From contig CAMASI010000015.1 of assembly GCA_945861065.1 (NCBI GenBank), positions 1 to 61,151 of the forward strand: a stretch of DNA of 61,151 nucleotides. The letters run 5' to 3'. A program made the position numbers and the translations under genes. Below, piece by piece: positions 42,849 to 52,502 of the stretch (positions are counted from its first letter, which is position 1; each line of letters starts with the position of its first letter). Origin of the DNA: Klebsiella pneumoniae. GTDB taxonomy: Bacteria; Myxococcota_A; UBA796; GCA-2862545. Below the pieces are notes generated by a model that had not been told where the DNA came from, searched no databases, and was given only the letters and a program-made list of their open reading frames with translations.

Positions 42849-44635
42849 GTTTTCGTCTCGGGTTGGAACATCGTCTCAAACACGCGGTAGTGCTCGCCGT
42901 CCATGCCTAAGGCACGGTAAGTGTCCATGGCGCGTGCATTTCTTGCATCCACGTACAGACGGACACCTGCCGCACCCGCTGCCCGGGCCTCGGTCAGGAC
43001 CGACGCATGCAGCGCCCGGTACACACCGCGGCGCCGAAATGCCACTGGCACATACACACTCTGAATCCACCACACCCACCGGTTGCGCCAGTCGCTCCAT
43101 TCCGTGGTGATCATGAGCTGTCCTGCCGGCTCACCGGCAATTTCGGCGATCCAGTAGCGGGCCGCGTTCTTGTCGCGAAAGACGCCAGAAACGCCCTCGG
43201 AGATGACCGCAGGGTCTAGGGTGTGATCCTCCGTTTCGAGCGCCATGGCCTGATTCCACGCCGCGATCCGGTGCCTCTCATCCGGTCTCGCCGGTCGGAC
43301 CCGCGGCACACGTGCGACGTCTCGTAAGGAGGCCCTGTGGACCTTGCCCATCGCGTTGCGCGGCAGCGAATCAACGAAGAGGTATCGGCGTGGGCGTTTG
43401 TAGGGCGAAAGCGCTTTGTGCGCTGCGCGTTGAAGGTCCTCGAGCGCCACCGCTCCCACCACTGCGGCCCAGCAGACCTCGCCGAGATCGGTGTCCTCCA
43501 CCCCGAACACCGCCACCTCCGTGACGAGAGGCACTTCCGCAAGCACCGCCTCGACTTCTCCCGGGGAGACTTTGAACCCGCCGACGTTGATTCGTTCGCT
43601 GCGCCGTCCGACCAGGGTCAGGATTCCGGTTTCGTCGACCCAACCCAGGTCTCCGGTCTTCATCCAGCCGTCAACCAGCGTTTCCTCAGTGGCGACCGGT
43701 TGGTTGAGGTAACCTGCAAACACATTGGGCCCAGCGACCCACAACTCTCCGACAGCTCCGGCGGCCGCGTCTTGGCCACCGTCCTGCACAATGCGCCACC
43801 GCACGTGCGGAAGGGCTGAGCCCACGGTGCCCGCGCGACAATCGCCAATACGGTTTGAAAAGGCCATTCCAATCTCGGTCATCCCGTAGCGTTCGACGAT
43901 GGTGAGGCCCGTCTTGTGGGTGAAGTCTCGATGGACGGCGGCTGGAAGCGGTGCGGAGCCGCTGGTGCACAGGCGGAGTGCGCCAAATCGCAGGTTCCCC
44001 TCGGCCTGCAACAACCGACGGTAGTGTGTGGGAACGGCCATAAATACGGAGGCAGACGAACGGTGCAACGCGTCGGTGAGGGCGGGCCCGTCGCGGGCAT
44101 CGGAAAACACGATCCGGGCTCGGGCATGCAGCGCCCCGTGGAGGGCGACGATGAGCCCATGCACGTGATGCAGCGGCAGCACATGGAGAATCACGTCGCG
44201 ATCGGACCACCCCCAAAGGACGTGCAGCGTTTCGACTGTGGCTTGGAGGTGTCGATGGGTGATCGGGACGCCTTTCGGACGGCCCGTCGTGCCTGAGGTG
44301 TACAGCAGGACGGCTTCATCGTCGGGGTCAGGGTGGCGGTCGGCGCTGACGGGCGGGCCATCGCAGGCCCAGCCGGTGAGAAAATGACTCAGGCCGGCGT
44401 CGGCCCGGACCCAGGCAACTTCCGCGTCTGTGGCACTCGGAAACAGCGGCACACTCACCGCGCCGAGCGACAGGAGGGCCACATGCAGTGCGACAGCGTC
44501 GATGCCAGGGGCGATCTGCCAGCCCACGCGGGTACCCCGTGCCACGCCAAGGTTGAGCAGTTGGCCGCGGCTGCGGTCGACAAGAGGGGCGAGTTCGTTA
44601 GGCCCGAAGCTGTCCTGGACGCTGTGGGACCCCAC
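42845..44635 (-). CDS. MatB-like acyl-CoA synthetase fused to a GNAT domain
   Basis: 596 residues. Residues 1 to about 445 are an ANL-family acyl-CoA synthetase: YTSGTTGRPKGVPITHRHL, HVLPLHHVHGL, VERYGMTEIGMAFSNRIGD, TGDLGWVDETG, and the C-terminal Lys in RNAMGKVHRASL. The YGMTEIGM motif is a mark of the malonyl-CoA synthetase (MatB/ACSF3) group. Residues about 455-590 are a GNAT acetyltransferase (VYVPVAFRRRGVYRALHASVL). One polypeptide could activate an acid to CoA and transfer it, or acetylate its own ligase domain as in acetyl-CoA synthetase control. GTG start with GGAGG close by. Adjacent to, and coupled with, hemH. Confidence 0.85.
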   Translation of the reverse strand: MGSHSVQDSFGPNELAPLVDRSRGQLLNLGVARGTRVGWQIAPGIDAVALHVALLSLGAVSVPLFPSATDAEVAWVRADAGLSHFLTGWACDGPPVSADRHPDPDDEAVLLYTSGTTGRPKGVPITHRHLQATVETLHVLWGWSDRDVILHVLPLHHVHGLIVALHGALHARARIVFSDARDGPALTDALHRSSASVFMAVPTHYRRLLQAEGNLRFGALRLCTSGSAPLPAAVHRDFTHKTGLTIVERYGMTEIGMAFSNRIGDCRAGTVGSALPHVRWRIVQDGGQDAAAGAVGELWVAGPNVFAGYLNQPVATEETLVDGWMKTGDLGWVDETGILTLVGRRSERINVGGFKVSPGEVEAVLAEVPLVTEVAVFGVEDTDLGEVCWAAVVGAVALEDLQRAAHKALSPYKRPRRYLFVDSLPRNAMGKVHRASLRDVARVPRVRPARPDERHRIAAWNQAMALETEDHTLDPAVISEGVSGVFRDKNAARYWIAEIAGEPAGQLMITTEWSDWRNRWVWWIQSVYVPVAFRRRGVYRALHASVLTEARAAGAAGVRLYVDARNARAMDTYRALGMDGEHYRVFETMFQPETKT

Positions 44636-44714
44636 ATCCCCTCCGGCCGCGCGCTTATCTCATGATTGCGGGCTGCCGCTTTCAGACCCGGACCGTCCTA
44701 GATAGGGGCCTTGC

Positions 44715-47700
44715 TTGCGGACGGGGGCGGTGGAGAGAGAGCCTCAACTACCCGAGCGCTACGTGCTCGACGCCAACGCGCTGTTGGGCGAGGGCGGGAT
44801 GGGCCGGGTGCTTCGCGCCCGTGATCGAAAGCTCGACATCCCGGTGGCGCTGAAGCTCGTTCGCCCGGACCTTGCTGCAGACCCGCGTTTCCGACGCATG
44901 TTTGACATGGAAGTGCGTTTATCCGCGCGGTTCCATCACCCGCACATTGTCCCCCTCCATGATGTCGGCGAAACGCCGGAGGGAATTCCGTTTCTCGGAT
45001 TGGCATTTGCGGACGGCGGCAATTTTGCGGCGTTCCGCGGCGAGCCCCCACCGTGGCCTGAGCTACTTCGGCTGTCGCTCCAGCTGCTGGCGGCGCTCGG
45101 GCACTTGCATGCACGAGACGTGCTGCATCGCGATCTCAAACCAGAGAACGTGTTGCTCCATCGTGGAGAGCAGGGACAACGCCACGTCTGGCTGGCCGAC
45201 CTTGGACTCGCCCATGCGGCGTCTTCTTTGGTTCGAACGAAGGGCCGCACGGAGGGCACGCCTGGGTTCATGGCCCCCGAGCAAAGGCTGGGAAAACCGC
45301 GAGAGTATGGGGGGTGGACGGACCTGTACGCCCTCGGCGTCGTCCTGTGGGAAATCGTGTGCGGCAGCCTTCCCTTCGGACCTGAAGGCACGGCATTGGA
45401 CGGGGACTTACCGCCGTGGACCCCGCGAATGGACGTGCCGGATGGGCTGGCGACCGTGCTTCGAAACGTGTTGGCCGTCGATCCGCTTGCCCGCTACGAT
45501 CTCGCCGCGGACTTGCGCTCGGAACTCCTTGCGCTGGGTGCGTCGGTGCCGTCCTCCGCGGGCGCTGACGTTGGCGCAAGCACCGTGGCGGCCGCCGTCG
45601 CGAGTCCTTTCCCCGGACCGGTTTCACGGTCCTCCGAAAGCGCCTTCTCCGGCGTCTCCTGGTGGAATCGCCCCTTGCCGGGCAACATCCCGGAGCATCC
45701 GCCGTTGGCAGCGCTGTCGAGCGGTGCGCAACGCGCTTCCTTGGCTTTGTTGACGCTGCGGGAAATTGAGCTCACCGCGCGAGACGCGCAGCGTGAGGCG
45801 CTGTGGCAATTGGCGCGTCAAACGGTGGTTTCGGGCGCGCCGGTGGTCGGGATCGTCATCGGACACGCGGGGTCGGGACGGACGAGGCTTGTGGAGGACC
45901 TGGCGCAGAATTTGGAAGCCGGTGGTTGGGCACAAGCGATCACGATGCGCTGGACGCGCCCGATGGGGGCCGACGACGGGTACGTTGGCGCCGCAGTGGG
46001 GCTGCTTCGGCCGTGGAAAGAAACGAGAGAGGCGCTTCGGGACCGGCTGGCGCGGGGGCTTGCGAGGGAACGGGGCGTGTTGGACGCGACGGTGACCGAC
46101 GAAGCGGACATGCTCGCGCGTTGGTGTGGCTTGGGCAGCGAGACAGAACCAGTTCCTGTCGGGCTTGGCCTGCGAACCGTGTACGCGTGGGCACATTCTA
46201 GGGGCTGGCGCGGGCTGAGTCTGATGGTGTTGGACGACGTACACGATGCGGTGGAGCAAGGGGACGGCCTCGACATCGCAGAGTCCTTGCTCGGAACCAC
46301 ACTCGGCGCTGCGCCGCGGCCGTTGTTGTGCGTCGCGACGATTCGATCCGAAGCCATCGCCGCGGATGCGACGCTAGCAGCACGCGTGGCGGGTCTTGTG
46401 GCGAGGGGGGCCGTTCGCATTGACGTGCCTCCGTTGGAGCGCGAAGGAACGCTTCGACTGGTTGAAGCTGCGCTTCACCTCGATCCGCTATTGGCGGGGC
46501 ACGTCGCGGATCGGTGCGAGGGCAATCCTCTCTTTGCTCGGGCGTTGTTGGCGGATTGGGCGGGTAGGGGTTGGCTGGTGGACGTGGGCGGCTTGCAGTG
46601 GGGTCTGGCGCCCGGCGTCGACGTGCGTTCTTCGGTTCCACCGGACGCCGCATCCGTACTCGTCAGCCGCGTCGATGCCCTGATCGAGGCGTCAGATTCG
46701 CCGCGCAGGCTTCGGGACGCCGTTCACCAAGCGGCGCTGGCAGGCGCCTCCCTGCCCTTGGCGCTGCTTCACGACCTGCTCGGGTCCGAATTGGAGTCGT
46801 TCGTCGGCACGTCGGGCTTGTGGACCTTGGACCCCTCCCGTGCGCGTTTTGAGAGTGTGCTGCTGCAAGAAGCGCTGACGGCCGCCGCGTCTGCGCGTTC
46901 CGACGTCGCGTACCTTCACCGTCGGCTGGCTCGTTCGTGGGCCCGGGTGCAAGACGCCAGTGACCCTTCCGATTTGGACGTGGGACGGCACGCGGTGCTC
47001 GGCCACGACCTGGCGCTTGCCGTCGATGCGCTGATTCGCGCGGCGGATCGTGCGTGGCGCTCGGGACGTGTGGCAGAACTCGATGAAGCAACCCGACTTG
47101 CCCTCATAGCGACGGAAGCGGGTTCGGAGGCAATTCGTCGCGGCGAAGTTTCTTTGTGGCGTGGCCGGGCACTTCAGGCGGCGGGCCGGCCAGCGTCTGC
47201 AGGTGAGGCCTACCGGGACGCGGTGGTCGCGTTTGATTCGATGCGAGACGGGGACGAGTGGTTTGACGCCTCTCTCGGGGCCGCGTGGTCCGACCTTGAA
47301 CGCGGCGAACTCGACGGCGCCGGGGAACGCTACGACCTCGTGATCCCTGCAGCTCGCGCCTTGGGGCGGGCGCGCCACGAATACGGTGCCATTGCAGGCA
47401 AAGGTTGGCTGGAGCTGCAAAAGCGAAACCTTTCCGGAGCTGGAATTCTGTTCCTCCGTGCTGCGAACCGGGCGGCGGCGGCGTCAGACGGCCGTGGCGA
47501 GGCGGAGGCGCTGGTGGGGGCGGCGTTGGTCGCGCGTCAGCAGGGCGCATTCGACGAAGCGCTGGAACAGTACGCAGAAGCCGCGGAGAGCCTGCAAAAC
47601 CTGGGGGATCGAATCGGGTCAGGGCGGGCGCGGGTGGGTCTGGCGGCGACGCTTCGACAGTTGCAGCGCGTCGATGACGCGGAACGTGTGCTGAGGGAGT

Positions 47701-48242
47701 CGTTGACGGGCGCGGACCAGATGGGTGCCCTAGCGGCTGCGATGGAAGCTCGTTTGGGGCTGGCCCATGTGTGCCGGCAGCGAGGCGCCGAGGCGGAAGC
47801 GCGGGCGTTGTACACGTTGGTCATCGATTGGGCGGATCGTCAGGGTGCTTTTGAAGCTGGTGTCACGGCTCGCCTCGGCTTGGCGGAGGTTTGTTTGGCA
47901 ACGGGCGCGGAAACGGAAGCCCGGGAACACGCACGCGAGGCCGGGGCGCGACTCAAGCCCGTTCCGGGTCATTCCCTTTGGGCGCCCTACCGACTGGTGG
48001 TCGCGGAACAATTGGCCGTTCGTAAGGACATGGAGCGCTGCTGGCAGTGGCTTTACGCGGCGACAGAGTTGGGCCTCGCCGACACCGTGGACATCGACGT
48101 CGCAAACTTACTGACCCGATTGGCGGAACGGGGTCGAATCCTGGGTTGGACGAGCGTCACCAAACACTGCACTCGGCTCGCGCTCGCACAGTGGGAGGCG
48201 CTCGGCGACCCCCTGCGGATTCGCGAGATCACCCAGTCGTGA
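44715..48242 (+). CDS. Ser/Thr kinase fused to ATPase and TPR array
   Basis: 1175 residues. Kinase at residues about 15-280: LGEGGMGRVLRARDR, VALKLVRP, HRDLKPENVLL, ADLGLAHAA (DLG for DFG) and MAPEQRLG; APE is present. Residues about 340-650 hold an AAA/STAND-like ATPase with GHAGSGRTRLVEDL, where Arg replaces the Walker A Lys, and a Walker-B-like LMVLDDVHDA. Residues about 730-1150 are a TPR array (RKAG.., FDEALEQYAEAAESLQNLGDR). No membrane helix: soluble. The layout is that of myxobacterial kinase-ATPase-TPR signalling proteins. TTG start, with a possible GTG at 44730. The stop overlaps the lipoprotein gene as GTGA, and the whole series to EcfT is coupled. Confidence 0.88.
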   Translation: MRTGAVEREPQLPERYVLDANALLGEGGMGRVLRARDRKLDIPVALKLVRPDLAADPRFRRMFDMEVRLSARFHHPHIVPLHDVGETPEGIPFLGLAFADGGNFAAFRGEPPPWPELLRLSLQLLAALGHLHARDVLHRDLKPENVLLHRGEQGQRHVWLADLGLAHAASSLVRTKGRTEGTPGFMAPEQRLGKPREYGGWTDLYALGVVLWEIVCGSLPFGPEGTALDGDLPPWTPRMDVPDGLATVLRNVLAVDPLARYDLAADLRSELLALGASVPSSAGADVGASTVAAAVASPFPGPVSRSSESAFSGVSWWNRPLPGNIPEHPPLAALSSGAQRASLALLTLREIELTARDAQREALWQLARQTVVSGAPVVGIVIGHAGSGRTRLVEDLAQNLEAGGWAQAITMRWTRPMGADDGYVGAAVGLLRPWKETREALRDRLARGLARERGVLDATVTDEADMLARWCGLGSETEPVPVGLGLRTVYAWAHSRGWRGLSLMVLDDVHDAVEQGDGLDIAESLLGTTLGAAPRPLLCVATIRSEAIAADATLAARVAGLVARGAVRIDVPPLEREGTLRLVEAALHLDPLLAGHVADRCEGNPLFARALLADWAGRGWLVDVGGLQWGLAPGVDVRSSVPPDAASVLVSRVDALIEASDSPRRLRDAVHQAALAGASLPLALLHDLLGSELESFVGTSGLWTLDPSRARFESVLLQEALTAAASARSDVAYLHRRLARSWARVQDASDPSDLDVGRHAVLGHDLALAVDALIRAADRAWRSGRVAELDEATRLALIATEAGSEAIRRGEVSLWRGRALQAAGRPASAGEAYRDAVVAFDSMRDGDEWFDASLGAAWSDLERGELDGAGERYDLVIPAARALGRARHEYGAIAGKGWLELQKRNLSGAGILFLRAANRAAAASDGRGEAEALVGAALVARQQGAFDEALEQYAEAAESLQNLGDRIGSGRARVGLAATLRQLQRVDDAERVLRESLTGADQMGALAAAMEARLGLAHVCRQRGAEAEARALYTLVIDWADRQGAFEAGVTARLGLAEVCLATGAETEAREHAREAGARLKPVPGHSLWAPYRLVVAEQLAVRKDMERCWQWLYAATELGLADTVDIDVANLLTRLAERGRILGWTSVTKHCTRLALAQWEALGDPLRIREITQS

Positions 48243-49552
48243 GCTTGCTCTGGTTGTTCGGGTGCGAAGCGGTCAGCTCCGATCCAACCGCCCCGTTCTT
48301 GTCGATTCCGCTGGGGCATTTGCCGTTGCGAAACCGGCTGACGGGGGAGCAACCGGAGGCAGTTCTGGCCTTCGATCCTTCGGGAGAACGGCTGGCGGTG
48401 GGCACGGGAGACGGTGTGCTTCGGATTGTCGACGTCGCCTCCGGCGTGGTGACGCTTCGGTTGTGGTTGTCACCGGGCCCGTTGCGCGCGCTCTTGTTCA
48501 CCGACGATGACCTTTGGGTGGCGGAGCAGTCGCCGGACGCGTGGCTGCGTCGGCTGGACCCGGCCACCGGCGACGAGCGTGCTCGGTTGCGGTTGGCAGA
48601 TCAAGTGGGGAGCGGTGCGTTGCCAGCACCCGACGACGTGTACGGGATCTACGCGTTGCCGTCGGCCTATGGCCTGGCTGCGGCGCCAGACGGAGACCTG
48701 TTCGTTACGGCCGTTCACGGGTGGGCGGAGGCGGGTGCGCGCCACCAACGAAGTCGTGTGTTGCGGGTCGACGGGGCGACGCTGGAAATTGAGGCGGGGT
48801 GGCCTGCAGACGGTGCAATCGACGCAGCGTTGTTCGGCGCCGAGGTCGGCGACGGCCTGGCTGTGGCGCTTCGTCGTGGGACGGACACCCCGAGGCCGTT
48901 GGGTGTGCCTCCCGACGGATTGATGATCCTTGACGATGCGGTGCGTCCGGTTCACCAACTCGCTGTTCCCGCGCTGCGACCGTGGTTTGACCTCGTGTTC
49001 ATCTGGGACACCATCGCATGGACGGGCGCTGGCTGGACCGCGGGCACCGGCGATGGACGACTGGTCGCGTGGCAGGGGGACGAGCCGGTCATCCTGGCCC
49101 TTTCCACGCCGTCGTTGGCCAACGACGTCCCCTTGGTTGCGCCCGTCGTATCGGTGGCGGCCGTGGTTGGCGGCGTCGTCGCGGCGACCGGTCAAACGGG
49201 TGTGCCGTGGGGTTCGGCGCCCGGTGTCTCACACCCCCCGGACGATCACGATGGCGCGGATTCGGTGTTCTGGGTGCAAAACGACCCATTTGCCATTCGC
49301 TGGACGTGGTCGGCGTCGGCACATGTGGCTGGGGTGTGGCCCGACCACGACGTCGTTTGGGTCTCGATCGCGGGCAGTCCCGATCGGCGAGGCGTCGTGA
49401 GCCTCAGGAATACTGACGGCCATCCCACGGCCATTCTGGCGACTGAGGGTCTTGCCGGCGCATTGGCGGTGAGCGCCGATCGCACGGTGGCCGTGGTGGA
49501 ATCGCCGGACGTCGAGGGGTCGGGTGCCTGGCGGTTGGTCTTGTTCAAATGA
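48239..49552 (+). CDS. Propeller-like lipoprotein
   Basis: 437 residues. N-terminus MSLLWLFGCEAVS with a lipobox-like Cys. The rest is a repeating beta pattern with WD40/YVTN-like blades (AVLAFDPSGERLAVGTGDG and LWVAEQSPDAWLRRLD), about seven units, so a propeller is likely. Such a domain in the periplasm could bind ligand or partner proteins. GTG start overlapping the kinase stop, and its own stop overlaps the next start (ATGATGA), so it is translated with the membrane-protein gene. Closest analogy is unknown; function by position only. Confidence 0.65.
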   Translation: MSLLWLFGCEAVSSDPTAPFLSIPLGHLPLRNRLTGEQPEAVLAFDPSGERLAVGTGDGVLRIVDVASGVVTLRLWLSPGPLRALLFTDDDLWVAEQSPDAWLRRLDPATGDERARLRLADQVGSGALPAPDDVYGIYALPSAYGLAAAPDGDLFVTAVHGWAEAGARHQRSRVLRVDGATLEIEAGWPADGAIDAALFGAEVGDGLAVALRRGTDTPRPLGVPPDGLMILDDAVRPVHQLAVPALRPWFDLVFIWDTIAWTGAGWTAGTGDGRLVAWQGDEPVILALSTPSLANDVPLVAPVVSVAAVVGGVVAATGQTGVPWGSAPGVSHPPDDHDGADSVFWVQNDPFAIRWTWSASAHVAGVWPDHDVVWVSIAGSPDRRGVVSLRNTDGHPTAILATEGLAGALAVSADRTVAVVESPDVEGSGAWRLVLFK

Positions 49553-51186
49553 TGCCGGGTTCGGAACAGCCGGTGGTCGAGGTTTTCCGCGAACCGGGCG
49601 CTGTGGTGGTCAGTGCCTCCGTGGCGGTCGAGCGGGTGGTTGTGTTCGACGGGCGAGGTGTTCGCTTGGCGGAACGATGGGCTCGGCTAGCGTCGCCAAC
49701 ACTCTTTGTGCCTATGGGCGACGACCCAGGCGATGACGCGCTTGTGGAGGTTCTGACGTCGTTGGGGACGGTGCGCATCGAACTCGGCCCCTGGGTTGCA
49801 GTACCCATTCGTGTCGGCTCGGTGGGTACCGTTGGGGCGGTTCCGGACGCTTCGGGCTGGGTGGCGGTGGGGGAGGGCCCCTGGGTGGTTCGGGGCCGGG
49901 TACGCGACGGAGGACGGGTCGAGGTCGGTGGGGCACAAGCCGATGTGCCGCCGGGCGGCAGGTTCACGCTACCGGTCGGCCTCGGTCCTCACCGGGTGAG
50001 CACGCCGGACGGTGCCGTCGATCTGCAGGTGGAGTTGGCGACGAACCCAGGTTCTATCGAGATCATCGACGTGCGTTGGCCCGTGGATATCGCCGGCCGC
50101 CCTCAGCTGGCTTCGCGAACGGACACGCTGACGTTGGCGCCCGATTGGTTGAGGGAGAGCCTCGGTTTCTTCGGGGGTGCCGGTCGTGCCGACGACCCCG
50201 ATGTGCCGTGGACGATGACGGGCGTACGGCTCCGCAACACCGGCGCAGTGGAACGAAGCGTCGTCGTCTTGGTTGAGGTGCAGGATTCGTCGGGTGCCAT
50301 CGCGCCTGGGTTTGCGACGAGAGTTCGCGACACCAGCGCTTCAGCGACGTCGGCCCGCGTCGCCGTTCCGCCATTCAGTGAGCGCGTCGCGGTCCTACCC
50401 GTGACCGTGCAGCGGGACGCGTTGGTCGCAGGCGACTGGAACCGCCAGGTGGAGGTCTGGGCGCCCGGTGGCATCGATCCGCTCGTGACACGCGTCGATC
50501 CGATTCGTGTCGGATTGGAAGGCGGGCGCGCGTGGGTAACGTTGGGGGTCGGCGGCTTGATGTCGCTCGTGGGTCTGGGTTTCATCACGACGGGCCTGGC
50601 GAAACGAGTCCAACAGTGGCGTCGCGTCGAGTTCGTCGTGATTGGGCTGCTTTCTGCGCTGGGTTTGGTGCATGCCGCGGGGGCGATGGCACTCGGGATG
50701 GGCCTGGCTTCAGTGTTGGGTCCTTTTGCGCCGTTCGTGCTTGGGGTCGTGGATGACGCGGTACGCACCGCGCTGATGGCGGTGTTGCTGACGTGGGTGC
50801 CTCGGGTGGGCGCGGCCACGGTTTGGTTGGCGCTGGGGGCGCTGCTTCGTTTGTTGACCCTGGGCAGCGTGCACCCGGTGGAACTGCTGTACTTGGGCGC
50901 CGCGGTGGCTTGCACCGAGCCCGCGTTGTGGGTGTTTGGCGTGACGCGGCGAGGCTTCGCGGACCTTGGGTTTGTTTCGCGTTGGCTTCGGCTTGGCCTC
51001 GCGCTCGCGGGACCTGGGGTGGCGCTGTCGCTCCTCTCTATGGCCGTAACGGTGACGATGTACCGCATGGATCTGCATCCGGCCTATGTTGTTGCCCTCG
51101 CGCTGGGTCCTGGCGGATTGTATGTCGTGCTTGCCGTGGGCCCCGCGCTCGTCGTTGCCGATCGCCTTCGTGCGGTCGCGCCATGA
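49549..51186 (+). CDS. ECF S-like membrane protein with large N-terminal domain
   Basis: 545 residues, not named by any family I recognise. Residues 1-320 are soluble and beta-rich, without signal peptide (MMPGSEQPVVEVFREPGAVV). Residues about 329-545 hold six or seven membrane helices (WVTLGVGGLMSLVGLGFITTG; VVIGLLSALGLVHAAGAM; GGLYVVLAVGPALVVAD). A short polytopic protein followed directly by a double ABC ATPase and an EcfT-like protein is the place of the substrate-binding S component in energy-coupling-factor transporters; that identity is inferred from context. The coupled upstream lipoprotein may be a periplasmic partner. The long N-terminal part is unusual for S components. Confidence 0.6.
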   Translation: MMPGSEQPVVEVFREPGAVVVSASVAVERVVVFDGRGVRLAERWARLASPTLFVPMGDDPGDDALVEVLTSLGTVRIELGPWVAVPIRVGSVGTVGAVPDASGWVAVGEGPWVVRGRVRDGGRVEVGGAQADVPPGGRFTLPVGLGPHRVSTPDGAVDLQVELATNPGSIEIIDVRWPVDIAGRPQLASRTDTLTLAPDWLRESLGFFGGAGRADDPDVPWTMTGVRLRNTGAVERSVVVLVEVQDSSGAIAPGFATRVRDTSASATSARVAVPPFSERVAVLPVTVQRDALVAGDWNRQVEVWAPGGIDPLVTRVDPIRVGLEGGRAWVTLGVGGLMSLVGLGFITTGLAKRVQQWRRVEFVVIGLLSALGLVHAAGAMALGMGLASVLGPFAPFVLGVVDDAVRTALMAVLLTWVPRVGAATVWLALGALLRLLTLGSVHPVELLYLGAAVACTEPALWVFGVTRRGFADLGFVSRWLRLGLALAGPGVALSLLSMAVTVTMYRMDLHPAYVVALALGPGGLYVVLAVGPALVVADRLRAVAP

Positions 51187-52502
51187 GTCTCGTTGCAGAC
51201 CAACTGGCGTTTCGCCACGCGCTAGGGGGCGGCGTAGGCCCGGTGAATCTGGTGATTCCGGCCGGTCAGCGGGTCGTGTTGTGTTCGAAGTCGGGCGGCG
51301 GCAAGTCGACGCTGTTGCGGGCGCTTGGCGGCTTGGTCTTGCGCCACCGAACGGGTTTGTTGCGAGGCCGAGTGACGGTCTCCGGGCAGGACCCGGCGGC
51401 GCTGTCGTTGCCGGCTCGGGCTGCTTCGATTGGTTTTGTGCCGCAGGAGCCTTGGGACAGCTTTGTGTGCGGTACGTTGGGCGACGAAGTTGCCTTTGGT
51501 TGGTTGGCCGTGGGTGGGCCGCGAGAGCAGCGCGCCGAACGGGTGGCGTCGGCGCTCAACGCGGTGGGGCTGGGGCACATCGAGCTCACGCGGTCACCGA
51601 TGGCGCTGTCGGGCGGCGAAATGATGCGGCTGGCGATTGCCGCCGCCCTGGTTCACCAACCGCGCTGGTTGTTGCTGGACGAGCCGCTGGCCTCGGCGGA
51701 TGCACGCTCGGTGCGCCTGCTGCTTGCGCTGTTGTCGCAGCTTGCCGAGAACGGCACATCGGTGGTGTTGGCGGAGCACCGGTTGGATTGGGTGCTGGGC
51801 TGGGCCGATCGTGTCGTGGTCTTGCAGGGGGGCGAAGTCGTTGCCGACGGCCCGGTCGATCGGAGGGATCTCGCCTCCCGGGCGCTCGTCGATTGTCCGT
51901 TGCCAACACCTCGCGGCCGTCCCGTTTCCGGCCGGTTGTTGCTTCGTTTCCGAGGGCCGTTGTCTCGTGGAACCGTACAGGGGAGCGTGAGTGTGGACAT
52001 TCACGAGGGGGAACGTTGGTTTATCCTCGGGATGAATGGCGCTGGCAAAAGCACACTGCTCGCGGCCCTCGTAGCGGGTACGACCGTAGCGGTGGTCGAG
52101 GTGCCCCAGGATGCTGACTTGGCTCTGTGTGGGTCGGACGTAGAGGACGAGGTGCCCGACAACGCAGTTCGGCAAGCGATTCGGCTGACGGGGCTGGGGG
52201 GTCGCCCCACGCTGGCCCTGTCTCGCGGAGAACGTGTGCGTTGTGCTGTAGGTTCGGCGTTGACGGCGGGCGCACAGCTTCTGGTCTTGGACGAACCGAC
52301 TGCAGGACAAGATCGCGACGCCGTGGGCCTGTTGTTCGTTGCCGCCGAACGTTTTGGGCCGACCACCTGGCTCGTAGCCACGCATGAAGTCGAGTTGGCG
52401 ATGGTGTGGGCCACGCACCTGCTGGTGCTCGGCGAGTCTGCGTGGGTCGGCACGCCGGAGGCGTTCCGAGCCTCCCCACCCTCGGGTTGGCCTCATGTGT
52501 GA
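51183..52502 (+). CDS. ECF-type ABC transporter, fused double ATPase
   Basis: 439 residues with two ABC domains in tandem. Domain 1: CSKSGGGKSTLLRAL, VPQEPWDSFVCGTLGDEVAFG, LSGGEMMRLAIAAAL, WLLLDEPLASAD, VLAEHRLDW. Domain 2 (from about residue 250): GMNGAGKSTLLAAL, VPQDADLALCGSD, LSRGERVRCAVGSAL, LLVLDEPTAGQD, VATHEVELA. Both have complete Walker A, signature and Walker B motifs, so both sites can bind ATP. The glycine-rich VPQ-type Q loops and fused architecture match EcfA-EcfA' fusions. ATG at 51183 overlaps the previous stop (ATGA). Confidence 0.9.
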   Translation: MSLVADQLAFRHALGGGVGPVNLVIPAGQRVVLCSKSGGGKSTLLRALGGLVLRHRTGLLRGRVTVSGQDPAALSLPARAASIGFVPQEPWDSFVCGTLGDEVAFGWLAVGGPREQRAERVASALNAVGLGHIELTRSPMALSGGEMMRLAIAAALVHQPRWLLLDEPLASADARSVRLLLALLSQLAENGTSVVLAEHRLDWVLGWADRVVVLQGGEVVADGPVDRRDLASRALVDCPLPTPRGRPVSGRLLLRFRGPLSRGTVQGSVSVDIHEGERWFILGMNGAGKSTLLAALVAGTTVAVVEVPQDADLALCGSDVEDEVPDNAVRQAIRLTGLGGRPTLALSRGERVRCAVGSALTAGAQLLVLDEPTAGQDRDAVGLLFVAAERFGPTTWLVATHEVELAMVWATHLLVLGESAWVGTPEAFRASPPSGWPHV

